From RGIG9041 sp045593905 (GTDB lineage Bacteria; Bacillota; Clostridia; Oscillospirales; QAKW01), in contig JAZNXL010000009.1 of assembly GCA_045593905.1 (NCBI GenBank), positions 1 through 49,118 on the forward strand: 49,118 nucleotides of DNA, given 5' to 3'. This document shows positions 41,387 to 49,118 of the stretch, in pieces. The notes under the pieces were generated by a model. The model was not told where the DNA came from and ran no database searches. It was given only the letters and a program-made list of their open reading frames with translations. The position numbers were made by a program, and so were the translations under genes. How positions within the stretch are numbered: the stretch's first letter is position 1; every line of letters starts with the position of its first letter.

Positions 41387-41423
41387 TTTTTAAAAGTTAA
41401 ATTGATATAATTTTGGAGATATA

Positions 41424-43088
41424 ATGGCAAACAAAAATAAAACTATAAAAAGAATATTGCTTGCCCCCGTCAAAGCGCTTTTACGCGTTGCTTTTAAAGC
41501 AGGTCACAAATTAAAAGAGCTTTCGGCTAAAAAGGTATTAGATTTTGTAATCGCTATTGGCGAGGGCGTTGTAAAGTTTATTTACAACACCGGCTTGTTT
41601 GTTGAGAACACAGTATTAAAGCTTATAAAATTTATAATATTTGCATTTGTACTTTTTATAAAGTTCACTTATGCAACAGGCGAAAAAGTAATTAAATACA
41701 CAAAAATAATAACAAAGTTTTTAATCAAAGTAATAATGCTTATTCCCAAAAGCTTTATTCGCGATTTTTCGTATTGGGCACCCGCTCTTTCAGCGGTGGG
41801 TGTTATTGCAGTTCTTTTTTGCACCAACTACTACGCGCTTGCGCTCAAAGTCAGCGTTGGCGGTAAAGATTTAGGCTATGTTCAAAGCGAAGACGAGTTT
41901 GCAAGTGTTGTAACAAAGGTTGAAGACAACCTTGGCAACTCAATCGGTGAAAACTATGTTATGAAAACCACCCCCGAATACTCGTTTGCTATCGTAAACA
42001 AAGAAAAGGTTTCGTCAGACGAAATCTATAGCGAAGTTTTTGAGGCGGTTTGTGAAGAAATCGGCGAGCACTACGGACTTTATGTTGACGGTACACTCGT
42101 TGCAGCAACCGAGAACAAAAAAGAAATCACACAGGTTTTAGACGAGCTTAAAGCACCCTACCAAACAGGTAACGAAAACGAATCAGTTGAGTTTGTTGCC
42201 GAGGTAGAAATTAAAAAAGGTATTTTTGCACCGTCATACTTTATAGGTTCTGACGGACTTCGCAAAAAGTTTTCAAGCTCAACCAACCCTAAATACTACG
42301 TTATCCAAGAAGACGATTATCTTTCAGATATTGTCAAGGCAACAGGTCTTTCAAAAAGCCAGATTTATGCACTCAACCCTGGTCTTGACGAAAGACGTCT
42401 TGTACCGGGCAGAAAGCTTAATATTTCAAGCCCCGATGTTTATCTTGGCATTAAAATTGTAAAAACTATTACCTACAGCGAGTCAATCGCTTACCAAACA
42501 ATTCAAATTAAAGACAGTTCGCTTTACAGAACACAAACCAAAGTTAAAAAAGCAGGTAAAACAGGTTCAAAAGATGTAACGGCGCAAATCACTTACGTTG
42601 ACGGCGTTCAGGTTTCTAAAAAAGTAATTTCTGAAACTGTAACACGCGAGCCTGTAACACGCGAGCTTTATGTTGGTACAAAAGCGCTTCCTACATCGTC
42701 ATCACCCCTTGCAGGCACAGGCACCTTTATCCGTCCTATCAGCGGCGGTTATACATCGTGTGCTTACGGCGGTTACAGGGGTCACGTTGGCGTTGACCTT
42801 ACATCAAGCGGCGCTTACGGTAAGCCAGTATACGCAACCGCATCAGGTACTGTTATTGCGGCAGGCTGGTCAGGCGGCTACGGTAAATGCGTAAAAATAA
42901 GCCACTCAAACGGCTATACAAGCTGGTATGCACATATGAGCTCAATTGATGTTTCAGTCGGCCAGACAGTTTACCAAGGTCAGCAGGTTGGCCGTATTGG
43001 TTCAACAGGTAACTCAACAGGTCCGCACCTTCACTTTGAGCTTAGAATTAACGGCTCACCTGTAAACCCAATGCGCTATATCGGTTAA
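41424..43088 (+). CDS. Membrane-anchored M23 peptidase with LysM and G5 domains
   Basis: A 554-aa cell-wall protein. Order: a basic, repetitive amphipathic/hydrophobic N-terminal region (1-115), a clear membrane helix (118-140), an extracytoplasmic linker, a LysM domain (about 291-336, YYVIQEDDYLSDIV to LVPGRKLNI), a G5 domain (about 341-418) and a C-terminal M23 endopeptidase domain (432-554) with GHVGVDL, YAHMS and GPHLHFEL holding the zinc and catalytic histidines. It probably cleaves peptidoglycan crosslinks during growth. The ribosome site is GGAGAT. The putative WalR box upstream fits a growth-linked hydrolase. Confidence 0.9.
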   Translation: MANKNKTIKRILLAPVKALLRVAFKAGHKLKELSAKKVLDFVIAIGEGVVKFIYNTGLFVENTVLKLIKFIIFAFVLFIKFTYATGEKVIKYTKIITKFLIKVIMLIPKSFIRDFSYWAPALSAVGVIAVLFCTNYYALALKVSVGGKDLGYVQSEDEFASVVTKVEDNLGNSIGENYVMKTTPEYSFAIVNKEKVSSDEIYSEVFEAVCEEIGEHYGLYVDGTLVAATENKKEITQVLDELKAPYQTGNENESVEFVAEVEIKKGIFAPSYFIGSDGLRKKFSSSTNPKYYVIQEDDYLSDIVKATGLSKSQIYALNPGLDERRLVPGRKLNISSPDVYLGIKIVKTITYSESIAYQTIQIKDSSLYRTQTKVKKAGKTGSKDVTAQITYVDGVQVSKKVISETVTREPVTRELYVGTKALPTSSSPLAGTGTFIRPISGGYTSCAYGGYRGHVGVDLTSSGAYGKPVYATASGTVIAAGWSGGYGKCVKISHSNGYTSWYAHMSSIDVSVGQTVYQGQQVGRIGSTGNSTGPHLHFELRINGSPVNPMRYIG

Positions 43089-43090
43089 TT

Positions 43091-43119
43091 AAAAAGGTAC
43101 TCATTTGAGTACCTTTTTT
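43091..43119 (+). terminator. Terminator of the M23/LysM/G5 gene
   Basis: GGTACTCA / TGAGTACC stem with a TT loop, extended by an A-run and T-run. A new promoter begins 3 bp later. Confidence 0.9.
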
Positions 43120-43121
43120 TA

Positions 43122-43150
43122 TTGACATATTTTTAATATTAATCTATCAT
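43122..43150 (+). promoter_or_regulatory. Putative sigma-A promoter of the FAD oxidoreductase operon
   Basis: Perfect TTGACA (43122-43127), 17 bp, TATCAT (43145-43150), 32 bp before the ATG. Confidence 0.65.
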
Positions 43151-43182
43151 AAAATTAAGTATATTTACATATAGAGGTTTTT

Positions 43183-44382
43183 ATGGTTTACGACGTTGTA
43201 ATAGTTGGCGGCGGCGCGGCAGGTCTTGCCGCTGCAATAAATATAAAAAGCGCAAAGCCCGAGCTTTCAGTTGTGGTGCTTGAAGCTCTTGAGCGTATTG
43301 GCAAAAAGCTTATCACAACAGGCAACGGCAGATGCAATATCACCAACGCAAACTGCGCCGCAAACTTTTATCACGGCGCAACACCCGATTTTATATCACG
43401 CGTTTTAAATGCGTTTACTATTGCTGACACGATTGAATTTTTTAAAAAGACGGGCGTTGAAATTGTGTTTGAAGCCGACGGCAGAGCATACCCCTTTTCA
43501 TACCAGGCATCAAGCGTGGTTGACGCGCTAAGGCTCACCTGCGACGAGCTTGGTGTAAACACAGTTTGCTCTTGCAACGTAACCGATGTTAAAAGCGGAA
43601 AGGTTACAACCAATAATGGCGAATTTTTTGCAAAATATATAATAGTAACAGGCGGACTGCTTTCAGGCGGTAACAAGGTCGGTTCAAACGGCTCGGTTAT
43701 TTCAATACTCAAAAAGCTCGGAATAAAAACCGCACCGCTAAAACCCGCAATTGTTCAGCTTAAAACTAAAACCGATGTTTGCAAAAGCCTTAAGGGTATT
43801 AAAATTAACGCTACCGCCTCGCTTATAAAAAAAGGCAAGGCAGAAAGACGCGAGTACGGCGAGGTACTGTTTTGTGACTATGGGCTTTCAGGTCCGCCCA
43901 TTTTACAGCTTTCACGAAACGCAGACGCAGGCGCGCTTCTGTCACTCGACCTTACACCCGAGTATAATCTTGACGCGCTTTTACAACTTTTAAGCGAGCG
44001 TAAAGTTAACCTTTCAAAGCGAACACTTGAAAACTTTTTAACAGGCTTTTTAAACAAGCGCGTAGGACAAGCGGTTATAAAGCTTTGTAACCTTTCGTTG
44101 TCAGCGCCTGTTTCAAGCCTTACAAACAATGATGTTTCAAACATCGCAAACACAATAAAAGCGCTTGAGTTCGAGGTTACATCAAACACAGGCTTTATAA
44201 ACTCGCAGGTAACAGCAGGCGGTGTGCTCGAAACCGAGCTTAACAATAACCTTATGCTTAAAAAACTCCCCCGCGTTTACCTTGCGGGCGAAATAATTAA
44301 TGTTGACGGCGACTGCGGTGGATATAATCTTCAATGGGCATGGTCAAGCGCGGCGGTTGTTGCAAAAGAGATTTGTAAATGA
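43183..44382 (+). CDS. HI0933/YhiN (BaiN-like) FAD-dependent oxidoreductase
   Basis: A 399-aa flavoprotein: N-terminal GGGAAGLAAAIN dinucleotide fold, ERIGKKLITTGNGRCNITN, the VTGGLLSGG middle motif, and C-terminal GEIINVDGDCGGYNLQWAWSSA, all diagnostic of the HI0933 family. BaiN from Clostridium scindens, in this family, acts on bile-acid intermediates, but most members are uncharacterised. GAGG precedes the ATG and it overlaps the next gene by 4 bp. Confidence 0.9.
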   Translation: MVYDVVIVGGGAAGLAAAINIKSAKPELSVVVLEALERIGKKLITTGNGRCNITNANCAANFYHGATPDFISRVLNAFTIADTIEFFKKTGVEIVFEADGRAYPFSYQASSVVDALRLTCDELGVNTVCSCNVTDVKSGKVTTNNGEFFAKYIIVTGGLLSGGNKVGSNGSVISILKKLGIKTAPLKPAIVQLKTKTDVCKSLKGIKINATASLIKKGKAERREYGEVLFCDYGLSGPPILQLSRNADAGALLSLDLTPEYNLDALLQLLSERKVNLSKRTLENFLTGFLNKRVGQAVIKLCNLSLSAPVSSLTNNDVSNIANTIKALEFEVTSNTGFINSQVTAGGVLETELNNNLMLKKLPRVYLAGEIINVDGDCGGYNLQWAWSSAAVVAKEICK

Positions 44383-45935
44383 TTTTAATAAAAAATGTAA
44401 ATATTAATATTGATGCCGATTTCAACAACTGCAAAGACCTTGTTTGTAGCTATACAAAGCTGACCGATGTCGAGGTTTTGTCGGCAACACTTTATAAAAA
44501 ATCGGTTGATGCCCGAAAAAAGAACAACATTGTTTTTTGTTGCTCGTTTTTGGTCGACGTAAAAAACGAATCATCAGTTTTAAAGCGTATTAAAAATGCC
44601 GAGCCGTATACAAAAAAAGAGTACGAATGGCAAAAATGCAAAAGCGACGTTCGCCCTGTAGTTATCGGCTTTGGTCCTGCAGGTATGTTTGCGGCACTCA
44701 CACTCGCAAAAGCGGGTCTTAAACCGCTATGCTTTGAGCGCGGACGCGATGTTGACAGCCGCGTTTTAGATGTAGAGAATTTTTGGAACGGCGGCGAACT
44801 AAACCCAAACTCAAACATTCAATTCGGTGAGGGCGGTGCAGGTACTTTTTCTGACGGCAAGCTAAATACAGGTATAAAAGATATGCGTTGCCGTACCGTG
44901 CTTGAGCAGTTTGTCCATTTTGGCGCTCAGCCTAAGATTTTGTACGAGGCAAAGCCACATATTGGTACCGATGTTTTAAGGGTTGTTGTTAAAAACATCC
45001 GCAACGAGATAATATCTCTCGGCGGCGAGGTGTTTTTTGAGCACACACTCGAAAATATAACAGTAAAAGACGGAAAGCTTGTTAAAATTACGGTGAACAG
45101 TAAAGACTATGACTGTTCGCACCTTGTTATTGCAACAGGTCACTCGGCGCGCGACACCTTTAAAATGTTAAAAGATAAAAACCTTGAGCTCGAGCGCAAG
45201 TCGTTTGCAATCGGCTCGCGAATCGAACATTTGCAAGAGAATATAAACAAGGCTATGTACGGCAAGTATTATAACCACAAGGCACTCGGTGCTGCCGACT
45301 ACAAGCTTGTAACCCACCTCGAAAGCGGGCACGCGGTATATAGCTTTTGTATGTGTCCGGGTGGGTTTGTCGTTAACGCATCAAGCGAGCACGGTCATAT
45401 AGCGGTAAACGGTATGAGTAACTCTGCCCGCGACGGCAAAAATGCAAACAGCGCTCTGCTTGTTGAAATTAAGCCGACCGACCTTAAAGGCGACGATGTT
45501 TTAGAGGGCATAAACCTTCAACGCGATATTGAAAAAGCAGCCTACAATGCTGGCGGCGGCGCAGTCCCCTGCTGTACAGTCGGCGACCTTTTAGGTGTTA
45601 AATATAAAAACAGCGTATCCCCCACCGTTTTACCAAAAACGGTAAAATGCGATATTAACAAGGTGCTTCCCGACTTTATTGCAACAAGCATTAAAGATTC
45701 AATTATTCAGTTTGATAAAAAAATATGTGGCTTTGCGTCGCCCGATGCAGTGCTTACCTTCCCCGAAAGTAGAAGCTCGTCACCTGTTCGCATTGTGCGT
45801 AACAAAAACTATCAGGCAACCAGGGCAGACGGAGTTTTCCCCTGCGGCGAGGGCGCGGGGTATGCAGGCGGTATAATGTCGGCGGCAGTTGACGGCATTC
45901 GCGTTGGAGAAGCTGTTATAAATTCACTTAAGTAG
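44379..45935 (+). CDS. COG2509-type FAD-dependent dehydrogenase
   Basis: A 518-aa protein with a small N-terminal alpha/beta domain (1-85) and an FAD-binding domain starting at VIGFGPAGMFAALTLA (about 93-108), followed by FGEGGAGTFSDGKL, VIATGHSARDTF and a C-terminal GEGAGYAGGIMSAAVDG. This is the widespread uncharacterised 'FAD-dependent dehydrogenase' family. It overlaps the HI0933-type gene (ATGA) and lies 12 bp before the phosphate transporter gene, so these form one operon. Confidence 0.9.
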   Translation: MILIKNVNINIDADFNNCKDLVCSYTKLTDVEVLSATLYKKSVDARKKNNIVFCCSFLVDVKNESSVLKRIKNAEPYTKKEYEWQKCKSDVRPVVIGFGPAGMFAALTLAKAGLKPLCFERGRDVDSRVLDVENFWNGGELNPNSNIQFGEGGAGTFSDGKLNTGIKDMRCRTVLEQFVHFGAQPKILYEAKPHIGTDVLRVVVKNIRNEIISLGGEVFFEHTLENITVKDGKLVKITVNSKDYDCSHLVIATGHSARDTFKMLKDKNLELERKSFAIGSRIEHLQENINKAMYGKYYNHKALGAADYKLVTHLESGHAVYSFCMCPGGFVVNASSEHGHIAVNGMSNSARDGKNANSALLVEIKPTDLKGDDVLEGINLQRDIEKAAYNAGGGAVPCCTVGDLLGVKYKNSVSPTVLPKTVKCDINKVLPDFIATSIKDSIIQFDKKICGFASPDAVLTFPESRSSSPVRIVRNKNYQATRADGVFPCGEGAGYAGGIMSAAVDGIRVGEAVINSLK

Positions 45936-45947
45936 GAGAGTAATTTA

Positions 45948-47696
45948 ATGGACTTATTTTCGGTAATATCACTACTCGGTGGACTTGCGTTTTTTCTTTA
46001 CGGTATGAATATAATGTCATCGGGTCTTGAAAAAACCGCAGGCGGAGCGCTCGAAAAAATACTTTTTAAAATGACCTCTAACAAGTTTATGGCACTGGGT
46101 CTTGGTGCAGTTGTTACAATGGTTATACAGTCTTCATCAGCGCTTACCGTTATGCTTGTTGGTCTTGTAAACTCGGGTATTATGGAGTTTTCAAAGTCAA
46201 TTAACGTGCTTATGGGCTCAAACATAGGCACCACTATTACCGCGTGGATACTGTCCCTTGCAGGTATTGACGGCGATGTATGGTATATAAAAATATTCAA
46301 GCCTATAAACATTGCAGCTATCGTTGCATTTATCGGTATACTTATGCAAATGACCGGCAAAACCGACCGTAAAAAGAGTGTAGGCTCAATACTTATCGGT
46401 TTTGCAATGCTTATGTACGGTATGTCGCTTATGTCAACTGCTATGGAGCCGCTTGGTCAGTCGCCAACCTTTAAGTCAATACTCACCGCTTTTACAAACC
46501 CAATACTCGCGGTGCTTGTAGGCGCGGTATTTACCGCCATTATCCAAAGCTCGTCGGCATCGGTTGGTATTTTACAGGCATTGTCGCTTTCAAGCCCAAT
46601 TACCTACGGCATTGCAATACCTATTATTATGGGTCAAAACATAGGCACCTGTATATCGGCAGTTATTGCAAGCATAGGCGTTAGCAAAAACGCAAAAAAA
46701 GTTGCCATTGTGCATATGGCATTTAATATAATCGGCACCCTTGTTTTGTTAATCCCGCTTTTAATTGTAAACTATTTTGTTACAATACCGCTTTTGAAAG
46801 CGCGCATCGACCCGTTTTCGATTGCGGTTTGCCACAGCATTTTTAATACTGTAACAACCTTGATTCTATTGCCGTTTACAAAACAACTCGAAAAGCTTGC
46901 AAACAGACTTATTCCCGATGCCGAGCAAGACCAAATCGGACCAAAACTCGACGAGCGTCTCATTACTATCCCGTCGGTTGCGGTAGCATCAGCGCTTGAA
47001 GCGACCATTCAGATGTCAAAAATATCTTCAAATGCTTTTTCAATGTCGGTACAGCTTTTAAACGATTATAACAGCATAACTGCCGACAAAATCAAAGAAC
47101 TTGAGCAAACCGCCGATGTTTACGAAGACAAACTCGGCTCGTATATGGTAAAACTTGCAAACGCAAACTTAAACATCGCCGATTCAAAGCAAATTTCAAT
47201 GATGCTTCACATTATTAATGACTATGAGCGTATATCTGACCACGCCTGTAACGTTGTTAAAGCAGCACAAGAAATACACGATAAAAAGCTTAAGTTTTCA
47301 AGCGAAGCACAGGCCGAGATTAGTAACTTAACACGCGCCCTTGACGAAATATTGCATCTTACAAAAACCGCCTTTGAAACAGACGATGTTGATATGGCTG
47401 CAAAGGTAGAACCGCTTGAGCAGGTTATAGATAAACTTATTTCAAACATCAAGCGCAACCATGTCAACCGTCTGCAATCAGGCGACTGTACAATTCAACA
47501 CGGCTTTGTGCTAAACGACCTGCTCACAAACTACGAGCGTGTATCCGACCACTGCTCAAATATTGCCGTTGCAATAATCGAAACAAGCCACGGCTCGTTC
47601 GATACCCATAAATACTTGCAAGACGTTAAAAGCCAGACCGAAGGCGAATTTTATAATACGTTTAAAGAATTTGAAAACAAATACATTCTTAAATAA
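45948..47696 (+). CDS. Na/Pi cotransporter family protein with C-terminal PhoU-like domain
   Basis: A 582-aa membrane protein. Two inverted transport repeats carry the twin QSSSA motifs (Q61-S64 and Q200-S203) typical of NptA/YjbB transporters; about eight helices span residues 1-315. The cytosolic C-terminal part (350-560) is a PhoU-like helical bundle with two similar ISDHACNV / VSDHCSNI segments. It should move phosphate with sodium. GGAGAG precedes the ATG. Confidence 0.93.
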   Translation: MDLFSVISLLGGLAFFLYGMNIMSSGLEKTAGGALEKILFKMTSNKFMALGLGAVVTMVIQSSSALTVMLVGLVNSGIMEFSKSINVLMGSNIGTTITAWILSLAGIDGDVWYIKIFKPINIAAIVAFIGILMQMTGKTDRKKSVGSILIGFAMLMYGMSLMSTAMEPLGQSPTFKSILTAFTNPILAVLVGAVFTAIIQSSSASVGILQALSLSSPITYGIAIPIIMGQNIGTCISAVIASIGVSKNAKKVAIVHMAFNIIGTLVLLIPLLIVNYFVTIPLLKARIDPFSIAVCHSIFNTVTTLILLPFTKQLEKLANRLIPDAEQDQIGPKLDERLITIPSVAVASALEATIQMSKISSNAFSMSVQLLNDYNSITADKIKELEQTADVYEDKLGSYMVKLANANLNIADSKQISMMLHIINDYERISDHACNVVKAAQEIHDKKLKFSSEAQAEISNLTRALDEILHLTKTAFETDDVDMAAKVEPLEQVIDKLISNIKRNHVNRLQSGDCTIQHGFVLNDLLTNYERVSDHCSNIAVAIIETSHGSFDTHKYLQDVKSQTEGEFYNTFKEFENKYILK

Positions 47697-47707
47697 GGAG
47701 TTTTAAT

Positions 47708-48775
47708 ATGAAAGTTACCACCGTTCTTGATTTAGGTCCCGGTCCCAACAACCCAAGAAACAGCGAAGGCGCGTTTATACGCGGTTTTGAAGGCGAAATT
47801 CTTTTTGCCTATAGCCGTTACCACGGGCAGAGCAAGCATGACCATGCCACCTGCGATATTTACGTTGTAAAAACATTTGACGAAGGCAAAAGTTGGACAA
47901 CTCCCGAAAAACTTGCAGACGGTAGTTTTTTTGGTGTTGAAAACATTATGAGTGTATCAGCTGTAAAGCAAAACGATGGCGCAATCGGGTTTTATTACTT
48001 AATAAAAGAAAACAATATGGCAACAACCCTCGGCCGTTCAATATCATACGACGGCAAAAACTGGACAAGTGAAAGATGCGTATGCAACTATCCCGAAGGC
48101 TACTACGTTGTAAACAACGACCGCATCGTGCGCCTTAAAGACGGTCAGCTTGTAGCCCCCGCCGCTTTTTACACACTCGAGGGCATTAAAAATTACGAAA
48201 TTAAAAAACCGCTTGCAGCTACCACTTTGCTTTTGTCAGACGACGACGGAAAATCGTGGTACAAAGCAAACTTTATGCTTGAGTTTAAAAGCCTTGTCCC
48301 TGACGCACGCGGACTTCAGGAACCGGGTATTATCGAGCGCGAAAACGATTTGCGCCTTTATATGCGCACAGGTCACGGCTGTCAGTTTGAAAGTGTATCG
48401 ACCACCGGTGTGAACGGCTTTGAAAAGGCAACGCCATCAGAATTTACATCACCCAATTCTCCAATGCTTATTAAAGAGTTTGATGGCGTGATGTATGCTG
48501 TTTATAACCCGATTCCGCGTTACAACGGTATTGTTGAACACCAAGGCACCTGGGGCAGAACACCTATTGTTATCCGCAAGAGTATCGATGGTGGCAAAAC
48601 TTGGGGAACACTTAACACCATTGCCGCCGACCCCGAGCGCGGCTACTGCTATCCTGCGCTCTTTAAAACAAACGATAATAACCTGCTTTTAGGTATGTGT
48701 ATGGGTAACGGCGACGACGGTAACACTCTTTGCAGACTCGGTATTTTCAGACTTGAGATTAACACCATTGAATAA
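47708..48775 (+). CDS. Cytosolic sialidase-fold (BNR) protein
   Basis: A 355-aa propeller-type protein with Asp-box motifs FDEGKSW, SYDGKNW, DDDGKSW and SIDGGKTW. Arg/Glu candidates for a sialidase-like site are in RNSEGAF, LQEPGI and YMRTGHG. No signal peptide, so it is cytosolic. It starts 12 bp after the Na/Pi transporter stop with AAGGAG, in the same operon. It is a distant relative of the BNR protein at 11898-12998 and could be an exo-glycosidase or a binding protein; the substrate is unknown. Confidence 0.8.
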   Translation: MKVTTVLDLGPGPNNPRNSEGAFIRGFEGEILFAYSRYHGQSKHDHATCDIYVVKTFDEGKSWTTPEKLADGSFFGVENIMSVSAVKQNDGAIGFYYLIKENNMATTLGRSISYDGKNWTSERCVCNYPEGYYVVNNDRIVRLKDGQLVAPAAFYTLEGIKNYEIKKPLAATTLLLSDDDGKSWYKANFMLEFKSLVPDARGLQEPGIIERENDLRLYMRTGHGCQFESVSTTGVNGFEKATPSEFTSPNSPMLIKEFDGVMYAVYNPIPRYNGIVEHQGTWGRTPIVIRKSIDGGKTWGTLNTIAADPERGYCYPALFKTNDNNLLLGMCMGNGDDGNTLCRLGIFRLEINTIE

Positions 48776-48825
48776 AGATATTACATAATGTCAACATTTG
48801 ACGAACGATAATTACAAAATAACTA

Positions 48826-48854
48826 TTGACAAACGCAAACGAGTTGGCTATAAT
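48826..48854 (+). promoter_or_regulatory. Consensus sigma-A promoter of tRNA-fMet
   Basis: TTGACA (48826-48831), exactly 17 bp, TATAAT (48849-48854): a full-consensus housekeeping promoter 33 bp before the tRNA 5' end. Confidence 0.9.
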
Positions 48855-48887
48855 ATAAAGGCACTCAAAAATAAGTGCCTTAAATAT

Positions 48888-48963
<76 letters not shown>

Positions 48964-49000
48964 AAAAAACCTGTAATCCCGTTGGGATTGCAGGTTTTTT
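48964..49000 (+). terminator. Terminator of tRNA-fMet
   Basis: CCTGTAATCCC / GGGATTGCAGG stem (one G-U pair) with a GTT loop and U-tract, starting directly after the CCA end. Confidence 0.92.
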
Positions 49001-49051
49001 CTTGTTCTGTAGAAAAACTTAAATTCAGCATACCAATCGGGATATGAAGTC

Positions 49052-49076
49052 CGACGAGCGTTGCTCGCTCTCGTCG
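49052..49076. repeat. Nested inverted repeat at the right end
   Basis: CGACGAG / CTCGTCG arms enclose an 11-nt loop, and an inner alternative pairing GAGC-GTT-GCTC competes with it. It follows GGGATATGAAGTC and may be part of a dispersed intergenic repeat. No gene is seen in 49001-49118. Confidence 0.4.
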
Positions 49077-49118
49077 TCGCAAGCTACAATTTATTTTTCC
49101 GCCATTTATTTGGTGTAA

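Overview
The window is a gene-dense stretch of bacterial chromosome of moderate GC. It looks like an endospore-forming member of the Clostridia (Bacillota), probably an uncultured gut lineage of the Oscillospirales or Christensenellales type. This rests on a SpoIVFA/SpoIVFB-like pair, an RqcH-trmK-nif3 block, a TIGR03960-type radical SAM gene with its DUF2344 partner, a ProS type 3 enzyme, SLH-domain surface protein, lipoboxes, strong AGGAGG-type ribosome sites and short GC-stem/U-tract terminators. No phage, transposase, CRISPR array or rRNA is visible. One initiator tRNA lies near the right end.

Region 1 (63-8405) is the most unusual part: two divergent operons of sugar-phosphate enzymes around a 190-bp double promoter. 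Leftward run an FGGY kinase, an archaeal-type triosephosphate-isomerase-like protein, a KdsD-like SIS isomerase, an enlarged YjbQ protein and a small fructose-6-phosphate aldolase/transaldolase. Rightward run a ceramidase-fold hydrolase, a NagA-like deacetylase, a CBM9-like protein and a NagB-like deaminase with altered catalytic residues. Together they look like an uncharacterised catabolic route for an N-acylated amino-sugar or similar carbohydrate.

Region 2 (8411-13034) holds a DUF554 membrane protein, prolyl-tRNA synthetase, a small XRE regulator, a hemolysin-III/TrhA-type membrane protein and a cytosolic BNR/sialidase-like protein bracketed by related hairpins. Region 3 (13017-21152, leftward) is tyrS followed by a tightly overlapping run: SpoIVFA-like M23 protein, SpoIVFB-like M50 protease, radical SAM protein, DUF2344 protein, ABC exporter and MATE exporter. 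Region 4 (21445-29377, leftward) is a seven-gene housekeeping operon, mostly joined by 4-bp ATGA overlaps: trmK, nif3-like, rqcH, rluA-type, polA, rimI, tsaD. Region 5 (29493-34429, rightward) holds an acyl-ACP thioesterase, trmL, a papain-like protease with three SLH domains, murA and a cyclophilin.

Region 6 (34425-37947, leftward) is an ECF sigma-factor cassette: sigma factor, DUF4367-type membrane protein (probable anti-sigma factor), one secreted protein and two lipoproteins, preceded by an 18-bp tandem repeat and bounded by terminators. Region 7 (37958-40007, leftward) is rlmD-birA, with rlmD apparently leaderless. Region 8 (40064-48775, rightward) holds a PrsA-like lipoprotein, an M23/LysM/G5 cell-wall protein with a perfect WalR-type box upstream, two FAD oxidoreductases, a Na/Pi cotransporter with PhoU domain and a second BNR protein. 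The right end carries tRNA-fMet with a consensus sigma-A promoter and its own terminator.

Gene identities come from reading translated sequence by eye; no database search was run. Promoters and terminators are pattern calls.
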